From Parapristionchus giblindavisi (Eukaryota > Nematoda > Chromadorea > Rhabditida > Diplogasteridae): a stretch of DNA of 64,000 bases. Of this stretch, positions 52,801 through 63,900 are shown piece after piece; positions within the stretch are counted from its first letter, which is position 1, and each line of letters begins with the position of its first letter. A program made the position numbers and the translations under genes. Below the pieces are notes generated by a model. It was not told the DNA's origin. It worked only from the letters and a program-made list of their open reading frames with translations, and ran no database searches. Where the stretch lies: assembly GCA_943737045.1 (NCBI GenBank), contig CALSFV010000051.1:186001-250000 (forward strand). Direction: 5' to 3'.

Positions 52801-55800
52801 CTGTATACAATCTCTTCACAATGATTGTAAATATAATCATGGAAAACCTCGTCCACTAGACTCTGAAACTATATCAATAGCTCATAGTCTGATTTGGCTA
52901 AAATAGGGAACTATTCGTGCATTTGTTTGCATGAATGTTCGTCTCATAACAAAAAGCAGAGAGCAAGAGCTCAAAAAAATAGGCCAGAAACAGAAGAAGT
53001 GCGAAAAATTGTTGGACAGTAAAAAAATTGTTGTATTATAATAATTATAAATTAACTACGACAATAGGCAACACCTTATTCTTTTTGATCCAATCCAATA
53101 AATTATCACTAATAATTCTTCTCATGTAACGTATAAAATCGCTTAAGTCGTTTTGATTCATCTAAAAAAATTAACCATTTCGAACATGTTTAAAAGAAAT
53201 ATCGAGCTTACCAATGTCTTTCCAAAATGATAAAATTTTTTAAACTTCTTGAAGTATTCAAAGACCTGTTTGAACTCGATAATCTAAAAGAATATCAAGG
53301 AAATCAATTATTAAAATATTTTTTATGGTAAAATTTGATGGCCTGTGACCCTCAAATTTCGTCACCGGATGTCACTACAGTTCCGGAGACCAAATTATAG
53401 TTGATATCGGTAAAGTTTTTAAAACACACACCAGGGCTGGGATTTCCGTTTTTCCGATTTTCCGAATTTTTCGATTTTCCGACCTTTTTCGGAAAATTTT
53501 GATTTTCCGATTTTCCGAAAATTTTTCGGAAAATTCGGAAAATTTCGAGTGACTAAAAGTCATTGAATAAAATATTTTTCTCACGAAAATATAGATTAAA
53601 AACATTTCTAGTGGCTTAAAGTCATTGAATAAATTTTTTTTCTCGTGAAAATATACGTTAAAGGTGGACTCCCGCGAATATTTTCGTGAACAAACTGTGA
53701 CAAAATCATGGCAAAAGTTATTCTACATACCGTACACTATTTATTTTATGATGATTCAGCTTATTGATCGCTAGAAACATGAATGAACCATCAGGCCTCG
53801 TGCAGGGAAAGGCGCGCTTTTTGAAAATGGAAAAGTTCGGCAATAGGATTCGAACCCGCGACCACTACGCTAATGGAACGATAAGTAGTCTCCCTATCTT
53901 CTTGCATATCACACCCTTGCATAAGCGAGATGTAGGAAAATTGCATGATCATTCGCGGGTCTCCACCTTTAAAAAACATTTATAGTGATTTAAAGTCATT
54001 GAATAAAATCTCTCGTCCATGATAATATTGAGTTACTCATTAGAAAAATTAACACCTACCAAAACTGACTTAATAGTTCCAAAGATGCTGTTATATTTTT
54101 ATATTTTGAGTTTCAAAATAAACTTGTTGCTAAATATTACCGTTTTTAATATTTTCAGAACAATAACAACTGTAAAAAATATTTTCCCAAAATTTTCCGA
54201 ATTTTCCGAAATTTTTCCGAATTTTTCGAAAATATTTTCGGAAATTTCCGATTTTCCGATTTTCCGAAAATATTTTTTCCGAACAGCCCTGACACACACC
54301 CCAAGCTAATTTTACTCTCCACTCTGGCAATGCTCTTTCACAGACAAAAAAGCGAGAGAGAGTGTGACCGGAACGGAGAGTTTCAAATTAGCTCGGGGTG
54401 TCAAATGTAAAAAAAAACCTGTAAATGATTCGGCCACTGTTCGATGATATCCGAGATCAAATTCTTAGGAATCTCTCGTTTCGCTTTGACATACTTTACA
54501 AGAACTTCTTCGAGTTCAGAGATATGTTCGAATGTTATAGTGATCTGAAGAATGAATATTGCACATATATCTATATATTGATATTATAACTAGATTATGA
54601 AGCTCAATGAGTAGATCATCAATTGGAAGAATCGATAATAGCACGGGTACATCACGAGAATTACTGTTGTGAATAATCGATTCACCGTGAGAGATAACTA
54701 ATTGTTCACACTGGAAGAATTAGATAAATAATAAATTAAATAGATTGAATGACCATAGTATCATTATTGACTCGGTCAGTGAATCTTCTTTCCATTAATT
54801 GTTCCATTGTTCCAATTGTTATTCTTCTTTCATCAGTATTTCTGGTAACAACAAGTGTTGAATAAAATACAGTACAATATACAGTACCTTTCAAGGAATT
54901 GATTCATGAAACGAACTTCTTCTTCATTCTCAACTAGAACATGGACCGAACCACGATTCTCCTGAAATAAAGGCCATCTTGAGAGCTGAAAATAAATTAT
55001 TTATTTATTTATCATACACCACAAAGATGCTTCATAAAGTACAAAAATTTCGAGTGCAACTAAATTGTGTGGAATAACAAAATATCAAAATTATCATAAC
55101 TATTAGTGAGGGGGATGGGGACGGGGTAAGGTGAGAGATCAAATTATGTATTATAGAATTACAAAAGTTTTGCACACAGTGCGCCAAATGCCGAATATAG
55201 TAAACTTCTCCACCGTTGAGAAAAACGCACTCCAAATTTTCGGAAGGTTTTTTCGAACGTTTTTTCAATGCATATAATTTTATTTTTATTGAAAGTCCTG
55301 TGAAATGATGAGGAAACGCCATAAAATTCGATAAAACTAGAGAAAATGGTATGTCGCGCGAAGAAGTGGGCGGAGTCTGATTATTGCGCGGCAAACAGCG
55401 GAATTTGTATTGTTCGGACAGTTTTAATTCTATAATAACGTACACTCGCGTGAACGATATGTTTCAAGAAGTCATCGTGTTCTGCATTCGTGACGAGAAA
55501 GAAGGCCTTCTTCTTACTGTTCAATGAATCATCAATCTTAGAGATTTTATCCAATGCGTGATCATCGCTCAACTTCTCTGAAGATTAACAAGATGACATG
55601 AATTTTTTTTAAACTTTAATAAATTATGCATGTTTAAAAAATTATTTATCTCTCCTTATGCGATACATTTCAAGGCACACCACAAGCGATTTTTACTCTT
55701 TGCATTGCCAATGCTCTCTCGCAGACAAAGAAAGCGAGAGAGTGTGGCCAGAACGGAGAGTTTCAAATTAGCTTGTTGTGTCGCTTTATCCAAAATGCCT

Positions 55801-57126
55801 TTAAAAAATCTTGAAATTAAGTAATATGTACCTTTATTCACATCTTCAAAAGGAGGCCACTTTATTATATCGTTGACCTTCTTCAAAATCGATTCCTCCA
55901 CGTTCTTATTTATTAGACTTTCAACAAATGAGATAATGAGATCGATCAATTGTTTATTATAGCTACGCTAAAAAAATTATTTAATTGTATTTAAATATGA
56001 GCTTGGTTTACTTTCTTCCATAGGTCCGATAGTTTGGAAAGTCTACTCAAACTAGTAGTAAGAATAGGTTTGAATATATCATTCAGTGTTTCCATTCCAT
56101 CTATATCACTTCTATAGTTCTCTACCATCTCTTTTGCTTTCATCAATCCATTTTCTGTTTCAATCACTTCTCGTAGAGCTTGTTCAACATAGAAGAACAA
56201 TCTTTGTTCATATACTTTTTCAGCATATAAACGCTGAATAAATTATATCATATATCGCAAAAAGAACATACAAGACTCACAGTCTCGGGAGACAGTTTAC
56301 AGTTAGTTTTGGTCTGTAAACAATTCAACAGTGAGCGTAGAACCTGGGAATGATAGTTTATTTATTTACTTATATATGTATTCCATGAAATATATTGAGA
56401 AGGAGTAATTCTTATTGAAGTAGATTTGGTATAAAATACGGCACTAGGTCAGGTGATAACCGATGAATAAGAGTCGACTGGATGACGAATATTCGCTTAC
56501 GCTCTCCCCAGTCGACACTCTCCCCAGTCGATTTCTCTCCCCAGTCGACACAAGCATACTATATCCTCCATCTGTTCATACTATCATACTATTCTATGTG
56601 AAGACATTAATCGATCCGATGATTTGAGAGGGACAACTAGCTCGCATGAGACAACCCCCCCCCCCCTTCTTACCCCATATTCGCTCTTTTCACACTTTTA
56701 ATCATTATCATTTTTTGTTGAGAGTCCTTATTATGTTATTTATTATCTTATTTTCTTCATTCGACTGTCCGAGTTCATGCGCGAGCATGTGATAAATATA
56801 TAAATATTATGAGAGACAAGCACTAATGAATACTCAAAGTATGCAAAAAAAATATCATCCAGTCAGTTCCTATTCATCGGTTCTCATCCGACCTAGCTGA
56901 AACTGTATATGAACTTTCCCACACACCCCAAGCTAATTTTACTCTCCGCATTGGCAATACTCTCTCGTAGACAAAGAAAGCGAGAGAATGTAGCCAGAGC
57001 GGAGATTTTTAAATAAGCTTGGGGTGTACCTTTAATACGCACCTGTCCCTCATACGCAGCCTTCTCAGCATATATCTCAATATCCACAGCTGTTCTTGCA
57101 CTGCACTCACTAATTCTGGACTGCAT
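46851..57126 (-). CDS. Gene B copy 2: large unrecognised protein, probably decaying
   Basis: ATG 57126, TGA 46853-46851. Exons 1-20, all in phase: 57126-57043, 56343-56281, 56233-56012, 55967-55832, 55577-55444, 54961-54888, 54841-54754, 54710-54591, 54544-54419, 53283-53212, 53161-53075, 52862-52735, 52535-52394, 52270-52202, 52155-52042, 51997-51818, 51575-51512, 51261-51152, 50989-50825, 50660-50534. Exon 21 (50484-50408) and about 14 more follow. Conserved blocks include AFFLVTNAEHDDFLKHIV, GTMEQLMERRF, LGLKQFLELRHGCSLSPFHI and EIKGIVYEAAALHFALWID. Two defects against copy 1: exon 20 has lost its first ~11 codons to a family B MITE, and the acceptor of exon 22 reads TTTCGG instead of TTTCAG (50357). 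It may be a pseudogene or use nearby sites. Function unknown. Confidence 0.65.
47296..47416. mobile_element. Family A MITE, B2 intron (intact version)
   Basis: GGCACACTCCGAGCCAACTG to TTAGCTCTTGGTGTGAATTT. Same intron position as the interrupted copy at 3130-3896, so this MITE predates the gene duplication. Confidence 0.8.
48203..48338. mobile_element. Family F element, B2 intron
   Basis: GAAAAAGTGTACTCCACAGC to GTGTGCTGTGAAGCACATTTTTC. It is in the intron matching that of the copy at 8291, so it also predates the duplication. Confidence 0.78.
48903..49042. mobile_element. Family G element, B2 intron
   Basis: The left end is GGCAATAGGTCAACCGATG and the right end ATCCGACCTTGTGG. CCTGCACAC is present on both sides, a second case of ~9-bp target duplication. 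Confidence 0.8.
50661..50776. mobile_element. Family B MITE inserted in gene B2 exon 20
   Basis: CTTAAAGGGAGCGTAACCTC to GTAACGCTCCCTTTAAA. On the coding strand its end CTCCCTTTAAG directly precedes GATTGGGACACATTTC, which continues in frame (DWDTF). Copy 1 has an ordinary AAACAG acceptor 28 bases further upstream. Confidence 0.85.
51643..51797. mobile_element. Family F element, B2 intron (copy 5)
   Basis: ACACAAAGAAAAAGAGATGT, then CACAGAAGACCTGTGAAGTG, mirrored by CACTTCACAGGTCTTATGTG. Core AACACTTTTTGAGC. Confidence 0.75.
52570..52697. mobile_element. Family G element, B2 intron
   Basis: CTGGGCCGGATGAGAACC to GGTTCTCATTCGACCTAGTG. The flanks CATATTTGA and CACATTTGA agree at 8 of 9 bases. 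Confidence 0.75.
53432..54291. mobile_element. hAT-like element, 860 bp, left arm only
   Basis: CAGGGCTGGGATTTCCG and CGAACAGCCCTG ends. ACACACAC is duplicated at 53424-53431 and 54292-54299. The right arm has one copy, GTGTGTGT at 63807-63814, and no element, a clean empty site. The interior has TTCCGATTTTCCG arms and a tRNA-like segment. Confidence 0.95.
53840..53895 (-). repeat. tRNA-like sequence inside the hAT-like element
   Basis: Minus strand: TTAGCGTAGTGGTCGCGGGTTCGAATCC. The B box is good, but A and B boxes are too close for a complete tRNA. Confidence 0.45.
54297..54402. mobile_element. Family A MITE, left arm, beside the hAT-like element
   Basis: ACACCCCAAGCTAATTTTAC to AATTAGCTCGGGGTGT. 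It is mirrored by 63702-63808. Confidence 0.85.
55150..55437. mobile_element. Family I element, copy 2 (left arm)
   Basis: It sits at the exon 5 donor region of B2: GTACGTTATTATAGAATT on the coding strand. The same intron of B1 (near 19405) has no element. Confidence 0.88.
55668..55789. mobile_element. Family A MITE, left arm, intron 4
   Basis: TTTCAAGGCACACCACAAGC to AGCTTGTTGTGTCGCTTTATC. The B1 intron lacks it. Confidence 0.85.
56444..56895. mobile_element. Long family G element (450 bp), left arm
   Basis: ACTAGGTCAGGTGATAACC to GGTTCTCATCCGACCTAG. It has an extra ~300 bp inside, including CTCCCCAGTCGA repeats and a C-run at 56647-56656. It may be a longer relative from which the 140-bp copies derive. 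Confidence 0.8.
56919..57035. mobile_element. Family A MITE, left arm, intron 1
   Basis: CACACACCCCAAGCTAATTT to AAGCTTGGGGTGTACCTTTAA. It ends only ~7 bases from the exon 1 donor. Confidence 0.87.
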
Positions 57127-57169
57127 CTACAAAGAAAGAAACACATAATTGCATCTATTCCCTGTTCAG

Positions 57170-57600
57170 AAAATGGTATATTAAGAGATCTAATATTTCA
57201 CATATTCATACGAATGCAGCATCGAATCGCGTCTCAAAAACCAAACAAAAAAAATAACGAAAAAAATTTAGACACATGAAACATGAGAAAACGACAGGAT
57301 TCTCTTCATCAGTGGCCGTATGCATGAACAACGGGAAATTGTTTTCCGGTAAAATGTGACGTCATTGGCGATTTTTGGAAAAAATCGTCCGCCTACGCTA
57401 ATGACGTCTTTTTTTTTTGAGGAAAACGGTTTTCCGTTGTTCATGCATAAGGTTACAGAATGAATTTTGATTATCTGAATATTAAGACTATAAATGGAAT
57501 TATTGATCAAATTAGCGTTAATAATGAGTTCTTCTTCACTGAAAATCTCAAAATGGATAGGGAGATTGAAATAGTGAAAAGAAGAATCAAGTATGATGAC
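57170..57600. promoter_or_regulatory. Conserved DNA upstream of B2 with a family E insertion
   Basis: It aligns with 21195-21420 (upstream of B1) once the palindrome at 57311-57456 is removed. It could hold the promoter or untranslated first exon. Confidence 0.4.
57311..57456. mobile_element. Family E palindrome, left arm
   Basis: GTGGCCGTATGCATGAACAA to TTGTTCATGCATAAGGTTAC, with TGACGTCATTGGCG at left and AATGACGTCTTTTTTTTTTG at right, so only one octamer is complete. Confidence 0.85.
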
Positions 57601-57654
57601 TGATTTTTTGTATTTCACCTGATTAAAAAATGGTAACGGATAATTTTCTCCGCC

Positions 57655-57870
57655 CAACCATGGCCTCTATGAACCTCTCCTTTTCTGCCCCGCCCCTTCC
57701 CTTCTCCAGTCGTTCCTGTCACCGTTTATTATTATCATTTATTATTATTATCTTCTCTTCTTATCTATTATTGTCATCATTATTCTATCAACAACAACCA
57801 TAGTAGTGATCGAAAATAGAACGAAATAAACAAGCATTTCGAAATTTTTTCGATTTTGAAAAAAAAAGGA
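57655..57870. repeat. Family N repeat, left arm
   Basis: CCATGGCCTCTATGAACCTC, then GTTCCTGTCACCGTTTATT and ATCAACAACAACCATAGTAG. It is uninterrupted and so shows the empty site of the G insertion at 21563. Confidence 0.7.
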
Positions 57871-58454
57871 AATTGTAAGAAATATCTGTTAGACTTTTGA
57901 ACTAGAGCATTTTGGCACTTCTTCCGTTTCCCGGGGAGCAGAAACCGAAGAAGTTCCAGCATTTTTTTCTCGATAGTGGTGTTGCTGTAGGCCATGGAGC
58001 GATTGCTGCTGTGGCCCTCCGCGAGGAGGCATCTAGTACTCGGCGCCACCTCCGCCGCCATTTACAGCGTTCGTGCCTGAATAGAGTGCGATTACTCGTG
58101 GGTAGGGGGTATCCGCATTCGTGCAAATGCACAGCCGGTACGGGCATGAACGAAATAAAAATAATGAAAAGTCATTCTGCACAATTAAGAGGCATTTTTT
58201 CGTGCGATGTAATGCATGCAAATGCCAGACCAACCACCAATTTGATGAACAAAAATGATGAGAATGAATCGAATGCATTAATTTGAACGAATGAATTACT
58301 ATACTTAATATACTTACTTACTTTAATTACTATACTTACTTAATACTTAATTATAATAATGAAGTCGTGCGCACGACTTTTATTTCATTTTCATTTTGAA
58401 AATCATTTCGCACGAATGCACATTTGCGGATCCCTACTCGTGAGTCTTACGAAG
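57871..58454. other. GC-richer unassigned DNA, left arm
   Basis: It contains TTTTGGCACTTCTTCCG, GGCGCCACCTCCGCCGCCAT, a GCATGCAAATGC octamer and a GTCGTGCGCACGAC palindrome. Frames of 80-125 codons exist on both strands, but none is supported. It is mirrored at 59368-59930. Confidence 0.45.
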
Positions 58455-58567
58455 TTTAAACTCGAGCTAATTTTAAACAATCTGCGGGGCAATGCTCTCT
58501 CGCTTTATTTGTCTACGATAGTATTGCCAGAGAGGAGACTCAAAATTACTTGGAATGTGCTTTTAAA
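58455..58567. mobile_element. Diverged family A MITE, left arm
   Basis: GTTTAAACTCGAGCTAATTT to AATTACTTGGAATGTGC and TTTTAAA. More divergent than other copies. Confidence 0.65.
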
Positions 58568-58723
58568 TGACAGATCGAATAATCAATCTTAAGTATAAAC
58601 AATAAAGTAATTAAACAATTCATATTTGGAATATTCTTCACACGGACATCGTTACATCTTCTCCTATTCGTTTTAAGATTTTCCTTAATTCTGTTGAGAT
58701 TGATCCCCTCTTGTCCCCACCCT

Positions 58724-59089
58724 TCTTCGTCACTTATAATTATCCACCCACCCCATACTACTCTTGGTAAATGTGTTCAAACTGTAACTGTGAAAACACT
58801 CGAAAAGCAGTCATCTAGTCAGAAGGTGGGGTATCAAATATCAAATGTGCGCAATTAAATCAACAAGTGCAGATTCACGGAAGAGCAAATATTAGAACAA
58901 TGAATATTACGCTAAGATTGTGACAGAATTTGTTGTGACAGAAAGCACAATTTGTTTAATTTTAAATTAATTAATTAATTCAAAATACAATTCATGGAAT
59001 GATGATGGTTTGGCGGCGTCATCTTGTCATTTCAATCCGTCTTTATCTCCTGCAAAATAAAAGTTATCGATTTTTTTCAGATATGAATC
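58724..59089. other. Unique spacer between duplication arms
   Basis: 366 bases present once, with no inverted partner. AT-rich, including a TTAATTAATTAATT run. No gene seen. Confidence 0.75.
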
Positions 59090-59253
59090 ACAGGGTGGGG
59101 GCAAGAGGGGATCAATCTCAACAGAATTAATAATAAGGAAAAACTTAAAACGAATAGGAGAAGATGTAACGGTGTCCGTGTGAAGAATATTCCAGATATG
59201 AATTGTTTAATTATTTTATTGTTTATACTTAAGATTGATTATTCGATCTGTCA

Positions 59254-59367
59254 TTTAAAAGCACATTCCAAGTAATTTTGAGTCTCCTCTCTGGCAATAC
59301 TATCGTAGACAAATAAAGCGAGAGAGCATTGCCCCGCAGATTGTTTAAAATTAGCTCGAGTTTAAAC
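59254..59367. mobile_element. Diverged family A MITE, right arm
   Basis: Mirror of 58455-58567. Confidence 0.65.
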
Positions 59368-59930
59368 TTCGTAAGACTCACGAGTAGGGATCCGCAAAAG
59401 TGCATTCGTGCGAAATGATTTTCAAAATGAAAATGAAAGAAAAGTCGTGCGCACGACTTCATTATTATAATTAAGTATTCATTCGTTCAAATTAATGCAT
59501 TCGATTCATTCTCATCATTTTTGTTCATCAAATTGGTGGTTGGTCTAGCATTTGCATGCATTACATCGCACGAAAAAATGCCTCTTAATTGTGCAGAATG
59601 ACTTTTCATTATTTTTATTTCGTTCATGCCCGTACCGGCTGTGCATTTGCACGAATGCGGATACCCCCTACCCACGAGTAATCGCACTCTATTCAGGCAC
59701 GAACGCTGTAAATGGCGGCGGAGGTGGTGCCGAGTACTAGAAGCCACCCCGCGGAGGGCCACAGCAGCAATCGCTCCATGGCCCACAGCAACACCACTAT
59801 CGAGGAAAAATGCTGGAACTTCTTCGGTTTCTGCTCCCCGAGAAACGGAAGAAGTGCCAAAATGCTCTAGTTCAAAAGTCTAACAGATATTTCTTACAAT
59901 TTCCTTTTCTTTTCAAAATCGGAAAAATTT
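59368..59930. other. GC-richer unassigned DNA, right arm
   Basis: Mirror of 57871-58454 with a few substitutions (GAGGAGGCATC versus GGGGTGGCTTC). These break or join frames differently in the two arms, arguing against a conserved protein. Confidence 0.45.
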
Positions 59931-60118
59931 CGAAATGCTTGTTTATTTCGTTCTATTTTCGATCACTACTATGGTTGTTGTTGATAGAATAATGATGACA
60001 ATAATAGATAAGAAGAGAAGATAATAAAAAATAAATAATAATAATAAACGGTGACAGGAACGACTGGAGAAGGGAAGGGGCGGGGCAGAAAAGGAGAGGT
60101 TCATAGAGGCCAGGGTTG
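59931..60118. repeat. Family N repeat, right arm
   Basis: Mirror of 57655-57870. Confidence 0.7.
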
Positions 60119-60317
60119 GGCGGAGAAAATTATCCGTTACCATTTTTTAATCAGGTGAAATACAAAAAATCAGTCATCATACTTGATTCTTCTCTTCACT
60201 ATTTCAATCTCCCTATCCATTTTGAGATTTTCAGTGAAGAAGAACTCATTATTAACGCTAATTTGATCAATAATTCCATTTATAGTCTTGATATTCAGAT
60301 AATCAAAATTCATTCTG

Positions 60318-60461
60318 TAACCTTATGCATGAACAACGGAAAAACGTTTTCCTCAAAAAAAAAGACGTCATTAGCGTAGGCGGACGAATTTTTCCAAAAA
60401 TCGCCAATGACGTCACATTTTACCGGAAAACAATTTCCCGTTGTTCATGCATACGGCCACT
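60318..60461. mobile_element. Family E palindrome, right arm
   Basis: Mirror of 57311-57456. Here AATGACGTCACATTTTACC keeps a complete octamer and the other side reads AAAGACGTCATTAGCG. Confidence 0.85.
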
Positions 60462-60611
60462 GATGAAGAGAATCCTGTCGTTTTCTCATGTTTCATGTGT
60501 CTAAATTTTTTTCGTTAATTTTTTTGTTTGGTTTTTGAGACGCGATTCGATGCTGCATTCGTATGAATATGTGAAATATTAGATCTCTTAATATACCATT
60601 TTCTGAACAGA

Positions 60612-60818
60612 CTCTGGTATTTCCAAACTAGTAGTTTACTTACGTGACGTCACAGACTAGTAGTTTACGGCTAGTTTACTAGAAGTGAAAGAATATTTGA
60701 CGAAATGCATTACAGTATATACACCACTTTCAGTAAACTTACGTTTAACTAGCCGTCGACTTGCAAGTCTACGGCTAGTTTGAATGATAAGTAAACTACT
60801 AGTTTGAAAATACCAGAG
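60612..60818. mobile_element. Family D element, right arm only
   Basis: CTCTGGTATTTCCAAACTAG to CTAGTTTGAAAATACCAGAG. The left arm runs straight through (GAACAGGGAATAG), so this arrived after the duplication. Confidence 0.9.
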
Positions 60819-60826
60819 GAGAATAG

Positions 60827-60946
60827 CACAGTGTTCTGGTTCAAGCCATTTTGTTTCCAGAGCCAGACAAGCGAAAGACGATTGCATTTGAGAGAGTTTC
60901 TATGTTGAGCGGTCGTTTTGGCTTTCACCGTCTATAGAACATTGTG
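60827..60946. mobile_element. 120-bp MITE, right arm only
   Basis: CACAGTGTTCT and AGAACATTGTG ends. ATAG stands on both sides (60823-60826, 60947-60950) where the left arm has it once. The ends and TA-containing duplication suggest a Tc1/mariner-related MITE. Confidence 0.85.
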
Positions 60947-60978
60947 ATAGATGCAATTATGTGTTTCTTTCTTTATAG

Positions 60979-63900
60979 ATGCAGTCCAGAATTAGTGAGT
61001 GCAGTGCAAGAACAGCTGTGGATATTGAGATATATGCTGAGAAGGCTGCGTATGAGGGACAGGTGCGTATTAAAGGTACACCCCAAGCTAATTTAAAAAT
61101 CTCCGCTCTGGCCACACTCTCTCGCTTTCTTTGTCTACGAGAGAGTATTGCCAATGCGGAGAGTAAAATTAGCTTGGGGTGTGTATTAAGGCCAGTTCAT
61201 ATACAGTTTCAGCTAGGTCGGATGAGAACCGATGAATAGGAACCGACTGGATGATAACCATTTGCATACTTTGTGTATTCATTAGTGCTTGTCTCTCATA
61301 ATATTTATATATTTATCACATGCTCGCGCATGAACTCGGACAGTCGAATGAAGAAAATAAGATAATAAATAACATAATAAGGACTCTCAACAAAAAATGA
61401 TAATGATTAAAAGTGTGAAAAGAGCGAATATGGGGTAAGAAGGGGGGGGGGTTGTCTCATGCGAGCTAGTTGTCCCTCTCAAATCATCGGATCGATTAAT
61501 GTCTTCACATAGAATAGTATGATAGTATGAACAGATGGAGGATATAGTATGCTTGTGTCGACTGGGGAGAGAAATCGACTGGGGAGAGTGTCGACTGGGG
61601 AGAGCGTAAGCGAATATTCGTCATCCAGTCGACTCTTATTCATCGGTTATCACCTGACCTAGTGCCGTATTTTATACCAAATCTACTTCAATAAGAATTA
61701 CTCCTTCTCAATATATTTCATGGAATACATATATAAGTAAATAAATAAACTATCATTCCCAGGTTCTACGCTCACTGTTGAATTGTTTACAGACCAAAAC
61801 TAACTGTAAACTGTCTCCCGAGACTGTGAGTCTTGTATGTTCTTTTTGCGATATATGATATAATTTATTCAGCGTTTATATGCTGAAAAAGTATATGAAC
61901 AAAGATTGTTCTTCTATGTTGAACAAGCTCTACGAGAAGTGATTGAAACAGAAAATGGATTGATGAAAGCAAAAGAGATGGTAGAGAACTATAGAAGTGA
62001 TATAGATGGAATGGAAACACTGAATGATATATTCAAACCTATTCTTACTACTAGTTTGAGTAGACTTTCCAAACTATCGGACCTATGGAAGAAAGTAAAC
62101 CAAGCTCATATTTAAATACAATTAAATAATTTTTTTAGCGTAGCTATAATAAACAATTGATCGATCTCATTATCTCATTTGTTGAAAGTCTAATAAATAA
62201 GAACGTGGAGGAATCGATTTTGAAGAAGGTCAACGATATAATAAAGTGGCCTCCTTTTGAAGATGTGAATAAAGGTACATATTACTTAATTTCAAGATTT
62301 TTTAAAGGCATTTTGGATAAAGCGACACAACAAGCTAATTTGAAACTCTCCGTTCTGGCCACACTCTCTCGCTTTCTTTGTCTGCGAGAGAGCATTGGCA
62401 ATGCAAAGAGTAAAAATCGCTTGTGGTGTGCCTTGAAATGTATCGCATAAGGAGAGATAAATAATTTTTTAAACATGCATAATTTATTAAAGTTTTAAAA
62501 AAATTCATGTCATCTTGTTAATCTTCAGAGAAGTTGAGCGATGATCACGCATTGGATAAAATCTCTAAGATTGATGATTCATTGAACAGTAAGAAGAAGG
62601 CCTTCTTTCTCGTCACGAATGCAGAACACGATGACTTCTTGAAACATATCGTTCACGCGAGTGTACGTTATTATAGAATTAAAACTGTCCGAACAATACA
62701 AATGCCGCAGTTTGCCGCGCAATAATCAGACTCCGCCCACTTCTTCGCGCGACATACCATTTTCTCTAGTTTTATCGAATTTTATGGCGTTTCCTCATCA
62801 TTTCACAGGACTTTCAATAAAAATAAAATTATATGCATTGAAAAAACGTTCGAAAAAACCTTCCGAAAATTTGGAGTGCGTTTTTCTCAACGGTGGAGAA
62901 GTTTACTATATTCGGCATTTGGCGCACTGTGTGCAAAACTTTTGTAATTCTATAATACATAATTTGATCTCTCACCTTACCCCGTCCCCATCCCCCTCAC
63001 TAATAGTTATGATAATTTTGATATTTCGTTAATCTACACAATTTATTTTCACTCGAAAATTTTGTACTTGATAAAGTATGCTTGTGGTGTACGATAAATC
63101 ATTAAATAATTTATTTTCAGCTCTCAAGAAGACTTTTATTTCAGGAAAATCGTGGTTCGGTCCATGTTCTAGTTGATAATGAAGAAGAAGTTCATTTCAT
63201 GAATCAATTCCTCGAAAAGTACTGTATATTGTACTGTATTTTATTCAACACTTGTTGTTACCAGAAATACTGATGAAAGAAGAATAACAATTGGAACAAT
63301 GGAACAATTAATGGAAAGAAGATTCACTGACCGAGTCAATAATGATACTATGGTAATTCAATTTATTTAATTTATTATTTATCTAATTCTTCCAGTGTGA
63401 ACAATTAGTTATCTCTCACGGTGAATCGATTATTCAAAACAGTAATTCTCGTGATGTGCCCGTGCTATCATCGGTTCTTCTAATCGATGATCTATTGATT
63501 GAACTTCATAATCTAGTTATAATATCAATATATAGATATATGTGCAATATTCATTCTTCAGATCACTATTACATTCGATCATATTTCTGAACTCGAAGAA
63601 GTTCTTGTAAAGTATGTCAAAGCGAAACGAGAGATTCCTAAGAATTTGATCTCGGATATTATCGAACAGTGGCCGAATCATTTTCAGGTATTTTTTTTAC
63701 ATTTGACACCCAGAGCTAATTTGAAACTCTCCGTTCCGGTCACACTCTCTATCGCTTTTTTGTCGTGAAAGAGCATTGCCGGAGTGGAGAGTAAAATTAG
63801 CTTGAGGTGTGTGTTTTAAAAACTTTACCGATATCAACTATAATTTGGTCTCCGGAACTGTAGTGACATCCGGTGACGAAATTTGAGGGTCACAGGCCAT

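Larger units (their letters stand above)
53236..58723. repeat. Left arm of giant inverted duplication
   Basis: Reverse complement of 59090-64000 at high identity throughout, including exons 1-10 of gene B, introns, MITEs and the upstream DNA. It contains the hAT-like insertion 53432-54291 that the right arm lacks. The outer end is beyond what the right side of the window shows. Confidence 0.93.

Noticed and set aside
57912..58286. 124-codon frame in the GC-richer part of the left arm
   Set aside because: The mirrored arm has indels and substitutions that shorten it to 99 codons with a different start, so the reading frame is not conserved.
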